From contig SVRD01000002.1 of the NCBI GenBank assembly GCA_015064955.1, positions 86,819-150,818 on the forward strand: DNA of 64,000 nt, read 5' to 3'. Shown here piece by piece: positions 17,864 to 28,630 of this stretch. Below the pieces are notes generated by a model. It was not told the origin of the DNA. It was given only the letters and a program-made list of their open reading frames with translations, and made no database searches. The position numbers and the translations under genes are program-made. Source of the stretch: Oscillospiraceae bacterium. GTDB lineage: Bacteria; Bacillota; Clostridia; Oscillospirales; CAG-382. The number at the start of each line of letters is the position of its first letter. Position 1 is the stretch's first letter.

Positions 17864-17873
<10 letters not shown>
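16773..17873 (+). CDS. recF: DNA replication and repair protein RecF
   Basis: 366 residues. SMC-like ATPase that helps load RecA on gapped DNA. Walker A is GANAAGKTNILEAI (residues 30-43), the ABC-type signature region includes ASQGQQRSTVLALKLAE near 285, and Walker B is PVFLLDDILSELD near 312. An N-terminal MKIEHLSLRNFRN matches the family. Its stop overlaps the next ORF. No clear Shine-Dalgarno stands before the ATG (GTTTACGTAAAAT), which is unusual in this window. Confidence 0.97.
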
Positions 17874-20126
<2,253 letters not shown>

Positions 20127-20490
20127 AAGCGGTCTTTGCGAGAAAAACCCTTTTAAAAAAGTGTCTTTCTCGCGCACTTTTCCCAAAACATTTAAATATA
20201 TTTCAGTCAAAAAACTTTAACCCTCGCGGCGATAACGAAACAATCCGCAATACCCGCGAAACCGCAATAAAAAACCCAACAATTAGAATAAACCTTTAAC
20301 CCTCGCGGTGTGAGCGTTACAATCCGCAATAACCTTTACCGCGGGAACTAAAAGATTTTGCCAAGCTTTTTCAAAAGCTTGGGCGGGAACTAAAAGATTT
20401 TGCCAAGCTTTTTCAAAAGTCGGGGCGAAAACAAAAAACTTTGACAGACTTTTTCAAAAAGTCGGTTGAAATCGGAGTGTAGAAAGTAAT
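20127..20490. repeat. Repeat-rich spacer between gyrB and gyrA
   Basis: No gene is seen in these 364 bases. A block beginning CTTTAACCCTCGCGG and containing ACAATCCGCAATA occurs twice (about 20216 and 20299). A 42-base unit beginning GGGAACTAAAAGATTTTGCC occurs at 20343 and 20385 and again, degenerate, near 20424. Each unit carries a hairpin of the form CCAAGCTTTT/AAAAGCTTGG or GACTTTTTC/GAAAAAGTC-like. The TTTACCGCGGGA...AAAAGATTTTG order is shared with 7720-7770. A promoter for gyrA is not clear within it. Confidence 0.75.
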
Positions 20491-23073
20491 ATGGCACACG
20501 AATACGATTACAGTAACCACGAAGAACAGGTTATTCACAATATCGGAATAGAAAACGAAATAAAGAGCTGTTATATCGACTATGCGATGAGCGTTATCGT
20601 CGGCAGAGCTTTGCCCGATGTGCGCGACGGTATGAAGCCGGTACACCGCCGTATCCTTTACGCGATGTACGAGGACAGACTCACCTATGACAAGCCGTTT
20701 CGTAAGTCGGCAACGACTGTCGGTAACGTGCTTGGTAGATACCATCCGCACGGCGACGCGTCGGTTTACGATGCTATGGTACGCTTGGGTCAGGATTTTT
20801 CGCTCCGTTACGTATTGATCGATAAGCACGGTAACTTCGGTAATATCGACGGCGATCCCCCTGCGGCATACCGTTATACCGAGGCAAGACTTTCGCGCCT
20901 TGCCGACGAGATGATGACCGATATCGAAAAGGACGTTGTCGACTTTATCCCCAACTTCGACAATATGCGTACCGAGCCGGTCGTTCTCCCCTCGCGCTTC
21001 CCCAATTTGCTCGTAAACGGCAGTGTCGGTATCGCGGTAGGTATGGCGACAAATATTCCGACACACAATATGCGCGAGGTTATCGACGCGACACAGCACC
21101 TTATTGATAACCCGAACTGCACTATCCCCGAGCTGATGAACTTCATAAAGGGTCCCGACTTCCCGACATACGGCACCATCTACGGCACGAGCGGTATTTA
21201 TGAAGCATATATGACGGGCAAGGGCAAGATCCGTGTTCGTGCAAAGGCTCATTTCGAGGAAAAGAACGGCAGAACGAGTATCGTTATCACCGAAATACCC
21301 TATCAGGTAAACCGTTCGATGCTTCTCGACAGTATGGTCGACCTTGTCAAGACAAAGCGTGTCGAGGGTATTGCCGATATCCGTAACGAATCGGGCAAGG
21401 CGGGTATGCGTATCGTTATTGATATCAAGAAGGACGCAAACGCTCAGATAGTTCTCAATCTTTTGTATAAATATACACAGCTTCAGGATACCTGCGCGGT
21501 AAATATGGTTGCGCTTGTAAACGGTGTCCCCAAGCTTTTGAATCTCAAGGAGGTTCTCACCCACTACCTCGCACACCGCAAGGAAGTTGTTACAAGACGT
21601 GTCCGCTTCGATCTCGCAAAGGCAGAGCACGAAGCACATATCTATGAAGGCTATAAGATCGCTATCGACAATATCGACGAGGTTATTTCGATAATCCGCG
21701 CGAGTGCAAGCATCGCCGACGCAAAGGCAAACCTTATGGAACGCTTCGCACTTTCCGAGGCTCAGGCACAGGCGATCGTCGAAATGACCTTGGGCAAGCT
21801 TTCGGGTATGGAGCGCCAGAAGATAGAGGACCGCTTGGCAGCACTCTATGCACTCATCAAGGAATTAAAGGAAATCCTTGCCGACGAAACAAAGCTTATC
21901 GCAATAATCAAGGAAGACCTTGAATTTGTAAAGAATAAATACGGCGACGAAAGAAGAACCGATATCGTCGAAGCCGAAAACGATATTCTTATCGAGGACC
22001 TCATCGAAAGAGAGACTTGTGTTATCACCGCGACCCGCGCAGGCTACGTAAAGCGTTTGCCGAGCGATACCTATCAGGCACAGCGCCGCGGCGGCAAGGG
22101 TATCACCGCGATGGGAACGAGGGAAGAGGACTTTGTCGAGGACGTAATAGTTTCTCACAGCCACGACTTCCTGCTTATGTTCTCAAATACGGGCAGAGTT
22201 TATATCAAGAAGTGCTACGAGATCCCCGAAAGCACACGTACCGCAAAGGGTACAAACCTTGTAAACCTTCTCTCGCTCGACAGCGAGGAAAAGATAACCG
22301 CTATCGTCCCCGTGACCGAGTTTACCGAGGATCAGAACCTCGTGCTCATCACCCGCTTGGGCGTTGTGAAGCGTATCAACCTTATGGCATATAAGACAAA
22401 GCGCCAAAACGGTCTTTACGCTATCACGCTTGACGAGGGCGACCAGCTTCTCTACGTTCTTCGCTCGACGGGCGATGACCATATCATCGTCGCGACCAAC
22501 CGCGGTATTTCGATCCGCTTCTCCGAGGACGACGTTCGCGAAATGGGCAGACACGCACGCGGTGTCCGCGCAGTCACGCTTGACGAGGGCGATTACGTTG
22601 TCGGTGCGGCGATCATACCCGAGGGCAACGACGACAACGAGCTCTACGTGCTCACGATCACCGAAAACGGATTTGGTAAGCGCAGCTTAACAGGCGAATA
22701 TAAATGCCAGCGCCGCGGCGGCAGAGGTCTTATCTGCCACGGCGTAAGCGCAAAGACGGGCGCGCTTGCGGGCTTGAAGCTTGTCCGCGCGAACGAGGAG
22801 GTTATGCTTATAACCGACGGCGGTATAATTATACGTACCCGTATCTCCGAAATCCCCGTATACGGCAGAAGCGCTTCGGGCGTAATCGTAATGCGTCTTG
22901 AAGAGGGCGCAAGCGTTGCAAGATTCGCGGTTGTCGATCCCGATGCCGAATCCGAGGGCAAGGAAGCAAACGATGTCGAACAAGCGGAAGAAACCGAGCA
23001 AAACGTCGAAGGTATTGAAAATACAGAATCCGCCGAAACGGTAAACGAAACAGAATCCACTGTGGAGGAATAG
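20491..23073 (+). CDS. gyrA: DNA gyrase subunit A
   Basis: 860 residues. DNA-cleaving subunit of gyrase. The winged-helix breakage domain includes GRALPDVRDGMKPVHRRIL (residues 38-56) and the catalytic tyrosine Y129 in AAYRYTEARL. The quinolone-resistance-determining region reads HPHGDASVYDAM, placing Ala90 where quinolone-sensitive Escherichia coli has Ser83 and Asp94 at the Asp87 position. The C-terminal DNA-wrapping domain has a clear GyrA box, QRRGGKG near residue 531. The last 40 residues are very acidic (EETEQNVEGIENTE...). GyrB lies upstream; the next gene begins 4 bases after the stop, with its ribosome-binding site inside gyrA. Confidence 0.98.
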   Translation: MAHEYDYSNHEEQVIHNIGIENEIKSCYIDYAMSVIVGRALPDVRDGMKPVHRRILYAMYEDRLTYDKPFRKSATTVGNVLGRYHPHGDASVYDAMVRLGQDFSLRYVLIDKHGNFGNIDGDPPAAYRYTEARLSRLADEMMTDIEKDVVDFIPNFDNMRTEPVVLPSRFPNLLVNGSVGIAVGMATNIPTHNMREVIDATQHLIDNPNCTIPELMNFIKGPDFPTYGTIYGTSGIYEAYMTGKGKIRVRAKAHFEEKNGRTSIVITEIPYQVNRSMLLDSMVDLVKTKRVEGIADIRNESGKAGMRIVIDIKKDANAQIVLNLLYKYTQLQDTCAVNMVALVNGVPKLLNLKEVLTHYLAHRKEVVTRRVRFDLAKAEHEAHIYEGYKIAIDNIDEVISIIRASASIADAKANLMERFALSEAQAQAIVEMTLGKLSGMERQKIEDRLAALYALIKELKEILADETKLIAIIKEDLEFVKNKYGDERRTDIVEAENDILIEDLIERETCVITATRAGYVKRLPSDTYQAQRRGGKGITAMGTREEDFVEDVIVSHSHDFLLMFSNTGRVYIKKCYEIPESTRTAKGTNLVNLLSLDSEEKITAIVPVTEFTEDQNLVLITRLGVVKRINLMAYKTKRQNGLYAITLDEGDQLLYVLRSTGDDHIIVATNRGISIRFSEDDVREMGRHARGVRAVTLDEGDYVVGAAIIPEGNDDNELYVLTITENGFGKRSLTGEYKCQRRGGRGLICHGVSAKTGALAGLKLVRANEEVMLITDGGIIIRTRISEIPVYGRSASGVIVMRLEEGASVARFAVVDPDAESEGKEANDVEQAEETEQNVEGIENTESAETVNETESTVEE

Positions 23074-23076
23074 CAA

Positions 23077-23628
23077 ATGGCACTTAAAACATATATTCTC
23101 GAAAACAGCTCTACCAAAAAACAGCGTCAGTCGGATATCCAAAAAAAGCTGCGCGAATATCTCGATAACCCCAAAGCAAAGGTGGTTTACGACGATAACG
23201 GCAAAGCAACGGTAGAAAACGTCGAAAAGAAGGTCCATATCTCCATCACCTGCTGCGGCAAGGTAATGCTTTTGGTCATCTTCGAAAAGGCGATCGGTAT
23301 CGACGGCGAATATCTCCCCCGTATTAAAGATCCTGCTAACAAGGTGGATTATATGCTTCTCGCAGAGCGCTTTTTCTCCTGCGACGAGGTCGAATATATC
23401 CGCGAGGGATCCGACGATATGATTGCCGAGAATTTCGCTCGCGTTTGGGTTCGTAAAGAGGCATATATCAAGGCGGCGGGCAAAACACTTGCCGAATTCC
23501 CCAACTTTTCTGTTGTCGACGGAAGCCGCTTCGTAAAGAAGATCCATTCTATCGCAATCAAAACCTTTGCTATCAAGTTCCCCGAGTGTGAGGATTATAT
23601 ATTCGCAATCGCCGGCAATTTAGATTAG
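23077..23628 (+). CDS. 4'-phosphopantetheinyl transferase superfamily protein
   Basis: 183 residues. The second half matches Sfp-type transferases, which attach phosphopantetheine to carrier proteins: a metal-binding GIDGE near residue 75 (usual form G[IV]D[IL]E), LLAERFFSCDEVEYI, then FARVWVRKEAYIKAAGKTL near 124-142, the KEA signature with its metal-binding glutamate. The D and E of the first motif are kept but the residue between is glycine, which is uncommon. The protein is shorter than Sfp at the N-terminus. GGAGG overlaps the end of gyrA, implying coupled translation. The target carrier protein is not in the window; it may serve fatty acid ACP or a secondary pathway. Confidence 0.78.
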   Translation: MALKTYILENSSTKKQRQSDIQKKLREYLDNPKAKVVYDDNGKATVENVEKKVHISITCCGKVMLLVIFEKAIGIDGEYLPRIKDPANKVDYMLLAERFFSCDEVEYIREGSDDMIAENFARVWVRKEAYIKAAGKTLAEFPNFSVVDGSRFVKKIHSIAIKTFAIKFPECEDYIFAIAGNLD

Positions 23629-23646
23629 ACCGAAGATAAAAGAGTT

Positions 23647-24110
23647 ATTTACGCGCTTGGAAAAGATTAATAAAAACACGCTCCTCAGGCGAGGGGCGTT
23701 TTTTATAAGGTATTTCAATTTTATTGTATTCCAAGCGCTTACACGAAATCCTTCGACTGCCGTACAATCGTACGGCGACGCTCGAATTTCGTGTAAACTA
23801 ACCCATTTCTCTTCGGTCTACGCAGAGTCATACAAGGTGGGGCTATTTACGCGCTTGGAAAAGATCAATAAAAACACGCTCCTCAGGCGAGGGGCGTTTT
23901 TATAAGGAATTTCAATTTTATTGTATTCCAAGCGCTTACACGAAATCCTTCGACTGCCGTACAATCGTACGGCGACGCTCGAATTTCGTGTAAACTAACC
24001 CATTTCTCTTCGGTCTACGCAGCGTTATACAAGGTGGGGTTATTTACGCGCTTGGAAAAGATAAATAAAAACACGCTCCTCAGGCGAGGGGCGTGTTTTT
24101 ATAAGGTATT
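23647..24110. repeat. Tandem repeat, about 198-bp unit, 2.4 copies, with terminators and palindromes
   Basis: ACGCGCTTGGAAAAGAT occurs at 23651, 23849 and 24046, a period of 198 and 197 bases. Each unit has a terminator-like hairpin (ACACGCTCCTC AGGC GAGGGGCGT, then a T run), the inverted mate TTCCAAGCGCTTA of the unit start, and a long imperfect palindrome from TTACACGAAAT to ATTTCGTGTAA with a GCCGTAC/GTACGGC core. The third unit stops after its terminator. The first terminator could end the gyrA transcription unit. The copies are nearly identical, so the duplication is recent or maintained. Confidence 0.85.
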
Positions 24111-24301
24111 TCAATTTATAATATAAACTGCCGCAGGCAATATCACTATGCGTAGCATAATATCACTGCGAAGCAATATAACTCGCCGAATGAATAACCA
24201 CACAAAACTATGTTTTGCGGGGACCCAATGAGGCGAATAAAACTGCGAGACTTCCCATAAGGAAGTCTCGCTCCGTTCTCTCTTTAATATTTCTATCCTT
24301 G
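24111..24301. repeat. Hairpin-rich spacer with linker AATATCACT
   Basis: CTGCCGCAGGCAATATCACTATGCGTAGCATAATATCACTGCGAAGCAATATAAC-type DNA: short hairpins (GCCGCAGGC, ATGCGTAGCAT, TGCGAAGCA) joined by AATATCACT. This is the reverse complement of the AGTGATATT-linked hairpins after pgk (7335-7444), so it is a dispersed repeat family. No gene is seen. Confidence 0.65.
24236..24271 (-). terminator. Terminator for the metF-metH transcription unit
   Basis: A perfect 11-bp stem, GCGAGACTTCC (24245-24255) with GGAAGTCTCGC (24261-24271), has a five-base loop. On the minus strand it is followed by AGTTTTATT. It lies 31 bases past the metH stop. Confidence 0.8.
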
Positions 24302-26650
24302 TCAGCCGATAATGCTTTGCGCGTATTTAACCGAAGCCATCGCGTCCGCGCCGTAAAAGTCCGCGCCGATGTCGCGCGCGTATTCCTCGGTCAAGACCGC
24401 GCCGCCGACCATAATTTTAACCTCGGGCGCATGCCTTTTCACAAGCTCGATCGTCGCTTTCATCGCGGGGACAGTCGTTGTCATCAGCGCCGAAAGCCCC
24501 AAAATCTTCGCATCGTTGGCTATAACGGCATCAAGCACCTTTTCGGGCGCGACGTCCTTGCCCAGATCGAGCACGTCAAATCCGTAGTTCGAAAGCAGAG
24601 TCGAAACGATATTCTTTCCGATATCGTGAATGTCGCCCTGAACGGTTGCAATAACGATTTTCTCGGCGATCGCTCTCGGAAGCGCGACCATTCTCGCATT
24701 GACAGCCTTGAATGCCGACTTTGCCGCCTCCGCACCGCCCAAAAGCCGCGGAAGGAAGATCTGCTTTGCCTCGTATCCGTCGCCCAATGCGTTCAGTGCG
24801 GGAATAAGCTGTGTTTCGATGATTTGTAAAGGCTCTTCCTTTTCCAAAAGTGCCTCCGCAAGCTCAAATGCTTTTGCCGAAAGCCCCGAAAATACCGCGT
24901 CGTAGAGTGTCATTTCGGTTTTGCTCGCCGTGGATTCGACCGCTGTTGCTTCCTCGGTGTCGAAAACAAAATCATAATTCGGCTCGTCCTGCGCGAGCAC
25001 AAGCTTCATACTCTCGCTTGACGGGTTGATAATCGCCGCCTTCAGTCCGCGCGCGATCGCCGCGCCGAGAAACGCCGCGTTGATGCTTTCGCGGTTGGGC
25101 ATACCGTAAGAAATATTCGATACCCCGAGCGCAGTCAAAAATCCGCGCTTGCTTAGCCTTTCGACACATTCAAGCGTTTTTTCGCCGCTCTTTTCATCGG
25201 TTGCGACGGTCATCGTGAGCGCATCGAACAAAAATCTCCTGCTGTCGATGCCGTAATCGCTCGCGGCATCAATAATTTTGTCGGCAATCGCGAGTCTGCC
25301 GGAAGCATTGTCGGGAATTCCGCTTTCGTCGAGCAGAAGCGCGACAGACAGAGCGCCCGATTGCTTGACTATCGGCAAAACCGATTCGATGCTTTGCTTT
25401 TTTCCGTTGACCGAATTGATTATCGGCACACCGTTGTAGATTCTCGCCGCCGCGTAAAGCGCGTCCGCATTTGCCGAATCGAGCTGAAGCGGCAGATCGC
25501 AAACACTCTGTATCGCAAGCACCGCTCTCGGAAGCATATCTGTCTCGTCGATTTCGGGAATACCGACGTTCACGTCGAGAATATCCGCACCTGCCGATTG
25601 CTGAGCGACAGCCTCGTTGCAGAGATAATCGAGGTCGTTGTTCTTCAAAGCCTCTTTCAGCTTTTTCTTGCCCGTCGGATTCAGCCTTTCGCCGACAACC
25701 GCCGTCTTTTCTCCGAATTTATAAAGTCTTGTACCCGAGCACACCGCCAAAATCTGTGTCTTTTCGGGCAAATTACATTCATTTCCGCTTATCGCGCGGG
25801 CAACCTCTTTTATATATTCGGGGCTTGTGCCGCAGCAACCGCCGACAGCGGCAATACCGCCCTCTGCAAGCGAGAGCGCAAATGAATAAAAGCGTGAGGG
25901 AGTTATATCAAAATAGGTGTTGCCGTCAGTGTCGAGCTTGGGAAGCCCCGCGTTTGCGTTGACAATGACAGGCAATCCCGAAAACTGCGCGATCTGCTTT
26001 GCGATCGGCTCCATCGCGTCGGGGCCGAGTCCGCAGTTGACTCCCAAAACGTCTGCACCGACCGCCGAAAGATAAAATGCCACCGTTTCGGTGTCCGCAC
26101 CGGTGAGCGTTCTTCCGCTTTCGTCAAAGGTCATCGAAACAGCGATCGGAAGACTTGTGTTTTCCTTCGCCGCCGTTATCGCCGCTTTACATTCGTAAAG
26201 ATCCGAAAAGGTCTCGAAGAAAATAATATCCGCGCCCGCCTTTTCGGCACCGATCACCGCGCCCTTGAACGCTTCGACCGCCTCGTCGAACGAAAAATCG
26301 CCGATCGGGTGCATAAGTCTGCCCGTCGGGCCGATATCCGCCGCAACAAAAATCTGCCGTTCGGCTTCTGCCGCCGCCTTTTTTGCGAGTCCGACAGCGA
26401 GCATCATTTCCTTTTCGCTGTCCATATTGTGCGGAGCAAGCTTTACCGCGTTTCCGCCGAAGCTGTTTGTCGAAATAACGTCTGCTCCCGCTTCGATATA
26501 AGCGCGGTGCACTGCAAGCACTGCTTCGGGGTCGGTCGTATTCATTTTTTCGGGAATCTCGCCCGCCTTCAATCCCGCCGCCTGAAGCATCGTGCCCATC
26601 GCGCCGTCGAAAACAAGCATTTTCTTCCCGATAATATCAAGAATTTTCAT
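24302..26650 (-). CDS. metH: Cobalamin-dependent methionine synthase, without the reactivation domain
   Basis: 782 residues. Transfers a methyl group from methyltetrahydrofolate via cobalamin to homocysteine. Domains in order: homocysteine-binding (1-290) with the zinc ligands in GVNCGLG and GGCCGTS; pterin-binding (about 310-570; VGERLNPTGKKK, ADILDVNVG); cobalamin cap helices (about 590-650); and the B12-binding domain (about 660-782) with the lower-ligand motif VQGDIHDIGKNIV. The protein ends there, so the C-terminal SAM-dependent reactivation domain of the 1,200-residue enzyme is absent, as is common in Clostridia, where it may be a separate gene. metF lies 17 bases upstream and supplies the methyl donor. 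Confidence 0.95.
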   Translation of the reverse strand: MKILDIIGKKMLVFDGAMGTMLQAAGLKAGEIPEKMNTTDPEAVLAVHRAYIEAGADVISTNSFGGNAVKLAPHNMDSEKEMMLAVGLAKKAAAEAERQIFVAADIGPTGRLMHPIGDFSFDEAVEAFKGAVIGAEKAGADIIFFETFSDLYECKAAITAAKENTSLPIAVSMTFDESGRTLTGADTETVAFYLSAVGADVLGVNCGLGPDAMEPIAKQIAQFSGLPVIVNANAGLPKLDTDGNTYFDITPSRFYSFALSLAEGGIAAVGGCCGTSPEYIKEVARAISGNECNLPEKTQILAVCSGTRLYKFGEKTAVVGERLNPTGKKKLKEALKNNDLDYLCNEAVAQQSAGADILDVNVGIPEIDETDMLPRAVLAIQSVCDLPLQLDSANADALYAAARIYNGVPIINSVNGKKQSIESVLPIVKQSGALSVALLLDESGIPDNASGRLAIADKIIDAASDYGIDSRRFLFDALTMTVATDEKSGEKTLECVERLSKRGFLTALGVSNISYGMPNRESINAAFLGAAIARGLKAAIINPSSESMKLVLAQDEPNYDFVFDTEEATAVESTASKTEMTLYDAVFSGLSAKAFELAEALLEKEEPLQIIETQLIPALNALGDGYEAKQIFLPRLLGGAEAAKSAFKAVNARMVALPRAIAEKIVIATVQGDIHDIGKNIVSTLLSNYGFDVLDLGKDVAPEKVLDAVIANDAKILGLSALMTTTVPAMKATIELVKRHAPEVKIMVGGAVLTEEYARDIGADFYGADAMASVKYAQSIIG

Positions 26651-26667
26651 ATCTGCACCAAAGAATA

Positions 26668-27528
26668 TCAGATTTTTCTGATTTCGGATATATTGTCAAG
26701 TATTTCCTTCGCAACGTCGGGCTTGTTCATCGCATAGATGTGGATATTGTTCACTCCGTTTGCGATCAGGTCGATAATCTGCTCGGTCGCAAATGCGATT
26801 CCCGCCTGACGTATCGCTTCCGGCTTGTCGCCGAAGCGCTCGACTATCTCGCGCAGACGGCGGGGAACGGTAGTGCCCGAAAGCGATGCGCTCCTTGCGA
26901 GCTGTCTTGCGTTGGTTATCGGCATAATTCCCGCGATAACGGGGATATTAATGCCTTTTCTTTGGAATTTCGTCATAAACGAATACATTATGTCGTTGTC
27001 GAAAAACATTTGCGTCGTGAAAAATTCACAACCGCTTTCCGCCTTGATCTTGAGCGCATCTATATCCGCCGAAACACTCGCCGCCTCGGGATGCCCCTCG
27101 GGGTAGCAGGCACCGCCGATACAAAATCCGCCCTTTTCTCTTATCGCGCTTGCAAGGTCGCTCGCGTGGGGATAAACACGCTTCGGCTCATATCCTATCG
27201 GCATATCACCGCGGAGCGCGAGAATGTTTTCGATCCCGTTTGTCTTAAGCGACGAAAGATAACTGTCAAGCGATTCCTCGTCAGTCGACACACAGGTAAT
27301 ATGCGCCAGCGCCGCCACACCGCAGTTTTCGACCTCCTCGGCAAGCTCTGCGGTAAAGCGCGCGGTCGAGCCCGCCGCACCGTATGTAACGCTGATAAAA
27401 TCGGGCTTCAGCGCGGCGATATCGGCAACGATCTTACGGCTCTGCTCGAGCTCCGTGCCGATTTTCGGCGGAAAGATCTCGCACGAAACGGTTATTTCCT
27501 TTGATTTCAAAATTTCGCTTATCTTCAT
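26668..27528 (-). CDS. metF: Methylenetetrahydrofolate reductase
   Basis: 286 residues from the ATG at 27528, with AGGTGAT just upstream; a TTG at 27543 is less likely. FAD-dependent reduction of methylene- to methyl-tetrahydrofolate, the donor for MetH. TIM-barrel hallmarks: SCEIFPPK with the glutamate near the start, DFISVTYGAAGS, ALAHITC, ALRGDMP, CEFFTTQMFFD and IPVIAGIMPI. Full length. It is immediately upstream of metH in the same operon. No SAM or cobalamin riboswitch fits in the 88 bases before it. Confidence 0.96.
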   Translation of the reverse strand: MKISEILKSKEITVSCEIFPPKIGTELEQSRKIVADIAALKPDFISVTYGAAGSTARFTAELAEEVENCGVAALAHITCVSTDEESLDSYLSSLKTNGIENILALRGDMPIGYEPKRVYPHASDLASAIREKGGFCIGGACYPEGHPEAASVSADIDALKIKAESGCEFFTTQMFFDNDIMYSFMTKFQRKGINIPVIAGIMPITNARQLARSASLSGTTVPRRLREIVERFGDKPEAIRQAGIAFATEQIIDLIANGVNNIHIYAMNKPDVAKEILDNISEIRKI

Positions 27529-27616
27529 ATCATCACCTCGCAAATGCTTGGATAATTATTTGAAAAATAAATAATTTTTCGTAAAAACGGTAAATTTCAG
27601 CCGAATCAAACCCATT

Positions 27617-28345
27617 TTATCCGATTTTTTTGAAAATATAATATTCCTTTTCGGCTTCCTCACAGCCGTCGAACCCTTTTCCGCCCGTAACGCTTATTAG
27701 CTCAAACCCCTTTGCACAGCGCAATATCTCCTCGCGGGTGTGCAGCTTTTGGGTCTGGCTTTCAAAACATCGCGAATAGCTGCCGTCGGCTTCCTCCTCG
27801 AATATGTCGATTTCAAAAGCGCATTTCTTTGTTTTTTCGTTGTATTCGCTTCGCCAGACGGTATAGCTGTCCTCGAATTCATAAACGTAGCTTTTCTTGT
27901 CGTAAATGCTTTTATAGCGGTATTCGGTGTTGATATCGAATATAAAAAGTCCGCCCGCTTCGATATAATTGCGCGCCAAAACAAAGACCTGCGCGAGGTC
28001 TTTGCTTTTCGTTATATAATTGAGGCAGTCGAACGATGAAAATATCGCCTGCACTGTTCCGTAAAGCTCAAAATCACACATATCCTGACAAAGCAGTAAT
28101 GTGTTTTTGCCGTAATTTCGCTCCCGAGCGATGTTCAGCATCTCGGGCGAGAGGTCGAGCCCGATCATATCATAGCCCATATCGGCAAGAATTGCGGTGA
28201 TTCCGCCGGTGCCGCAGCCAAGATCGAGCACCTCGCGCACCTTTATGTCTGCAAGCGCGAAAGCTTTATCAAGCATTTCGGCATACGGCAAATAGGCTTC
28301 GCCGTTTATGCGGTCATAAATGCAGGCAAGATGCGAAAAGCTCAT
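27617..28345 (-). CDS. Class I SAM-dependent methyltransferase
   Basis: 242 residues. The Rossmann-fold SAM-binding motif I is VLDLGCGTGGITAILADMG (about 39-57), motif II is MIGLDLSPEMLNIARE, and a later IFSSFDCLNYI fits motif IV. The substrate is unknown; the overall pattern is that of small-molecule methyltransferases. Its ATG overlaps the stop of the YerC-like gene by four bases (ATGA), so the two are translationally coupled. Confidence 0.88.
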   Translation of the reverse strand: MSFSHLACIYDRINGEAYLPYAEMLDKAFALADIKVREVLDLGCGTGGITAILADMGYDMIGLDLSPEMLNIARERNYGKNTLLLCQDMCDFELYGTVQAIFSSFDCLNYITKSKDLAQVFVLARNYIEAGGLFIFDINTEYRYKSIYDKKSYVYEFEDSYTVWRSEYNEKTKKCAFEIDIFEEEADGSYSRCFESQTQKLHTREEILRCAKGFELISVTGGKGFDGCEEAEKEYYIFKKIG

Positions 28346-28629
28346 TCGGAGATGCGGTCGAGAACCATCGCATAACCGTCGCTGCCGTAGCGGAGCGCGC
28401 GGTTTACACGGGTGATGGTAGCGGTGGAAAGATGAGTCTTTTCGGCAATTTCGTTGTAGGTGTTGCCGTCGCGGAGCATTTCTGCCGCGGTGAGTCTTTT
28501 GCTCATTTCGGTGATCTCGCTGATAGTGCAGAGATCGGAAAGGAAGCGGTATGCTTCATCGACAGAGCGAACGCTGACGATAGCGGCAGCGAGCTTGTCT
28601 GTGTTGGCGTCTTTTACTTTTTCGAGCAT
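28342..28629 (-). CDS. YerC/YecD family TrpR-like DNA-binding regulator
   Basis: 95 residues. Matches the TrpR-related YerC/YecD family: FLSDLCTISEITEMSKRLTAAEMLRDGNTYNEIAEKT followed by the recognition-helix stretch HLSTATITRVNRALRYGSDGY. Members are predicted transcription factors of unknown ligand. GGAGG lies 9 bases upstream, inside the end of the DUF4855 gene, so it is co-transcribed with it; the following methyltransferase overlaps its end. A natural candidate to bind the palindromes at 30313-30336, which is inference. Confidence 0.9.
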   Translation of the reverse strand: MLEKVKDANTDKLAAAIVSVRSVDEAYRFLSDLCTISEITEMSKRLTAAEMLRDGNTYNEIAEKTHLSTATITRVNRALRYGSDGYAMVLDRISE

Positions 28630-28630
28630 T

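Noticed and set aside
23657..23905. An 82-residue ORF inside the tandem repeat
   Set aside because: It merely reads through two repeat units and contains the same peptide (LEKINKNTLLRRGAF) twice; no start signal or homology, and the palindromes dominate.
23647..24110. A possible CRISPR array
   Set aside because: The units are 198 bases and almost identical throughout, with no alternating unique spacers of 30-40 bases and no cas genes.
27529..27616. A SAM or cobalamin riboswitch upstream of metF
   Set aside because: Only 88 bases separate it from the preceding gene and no conserved riboswitch motif is seen.
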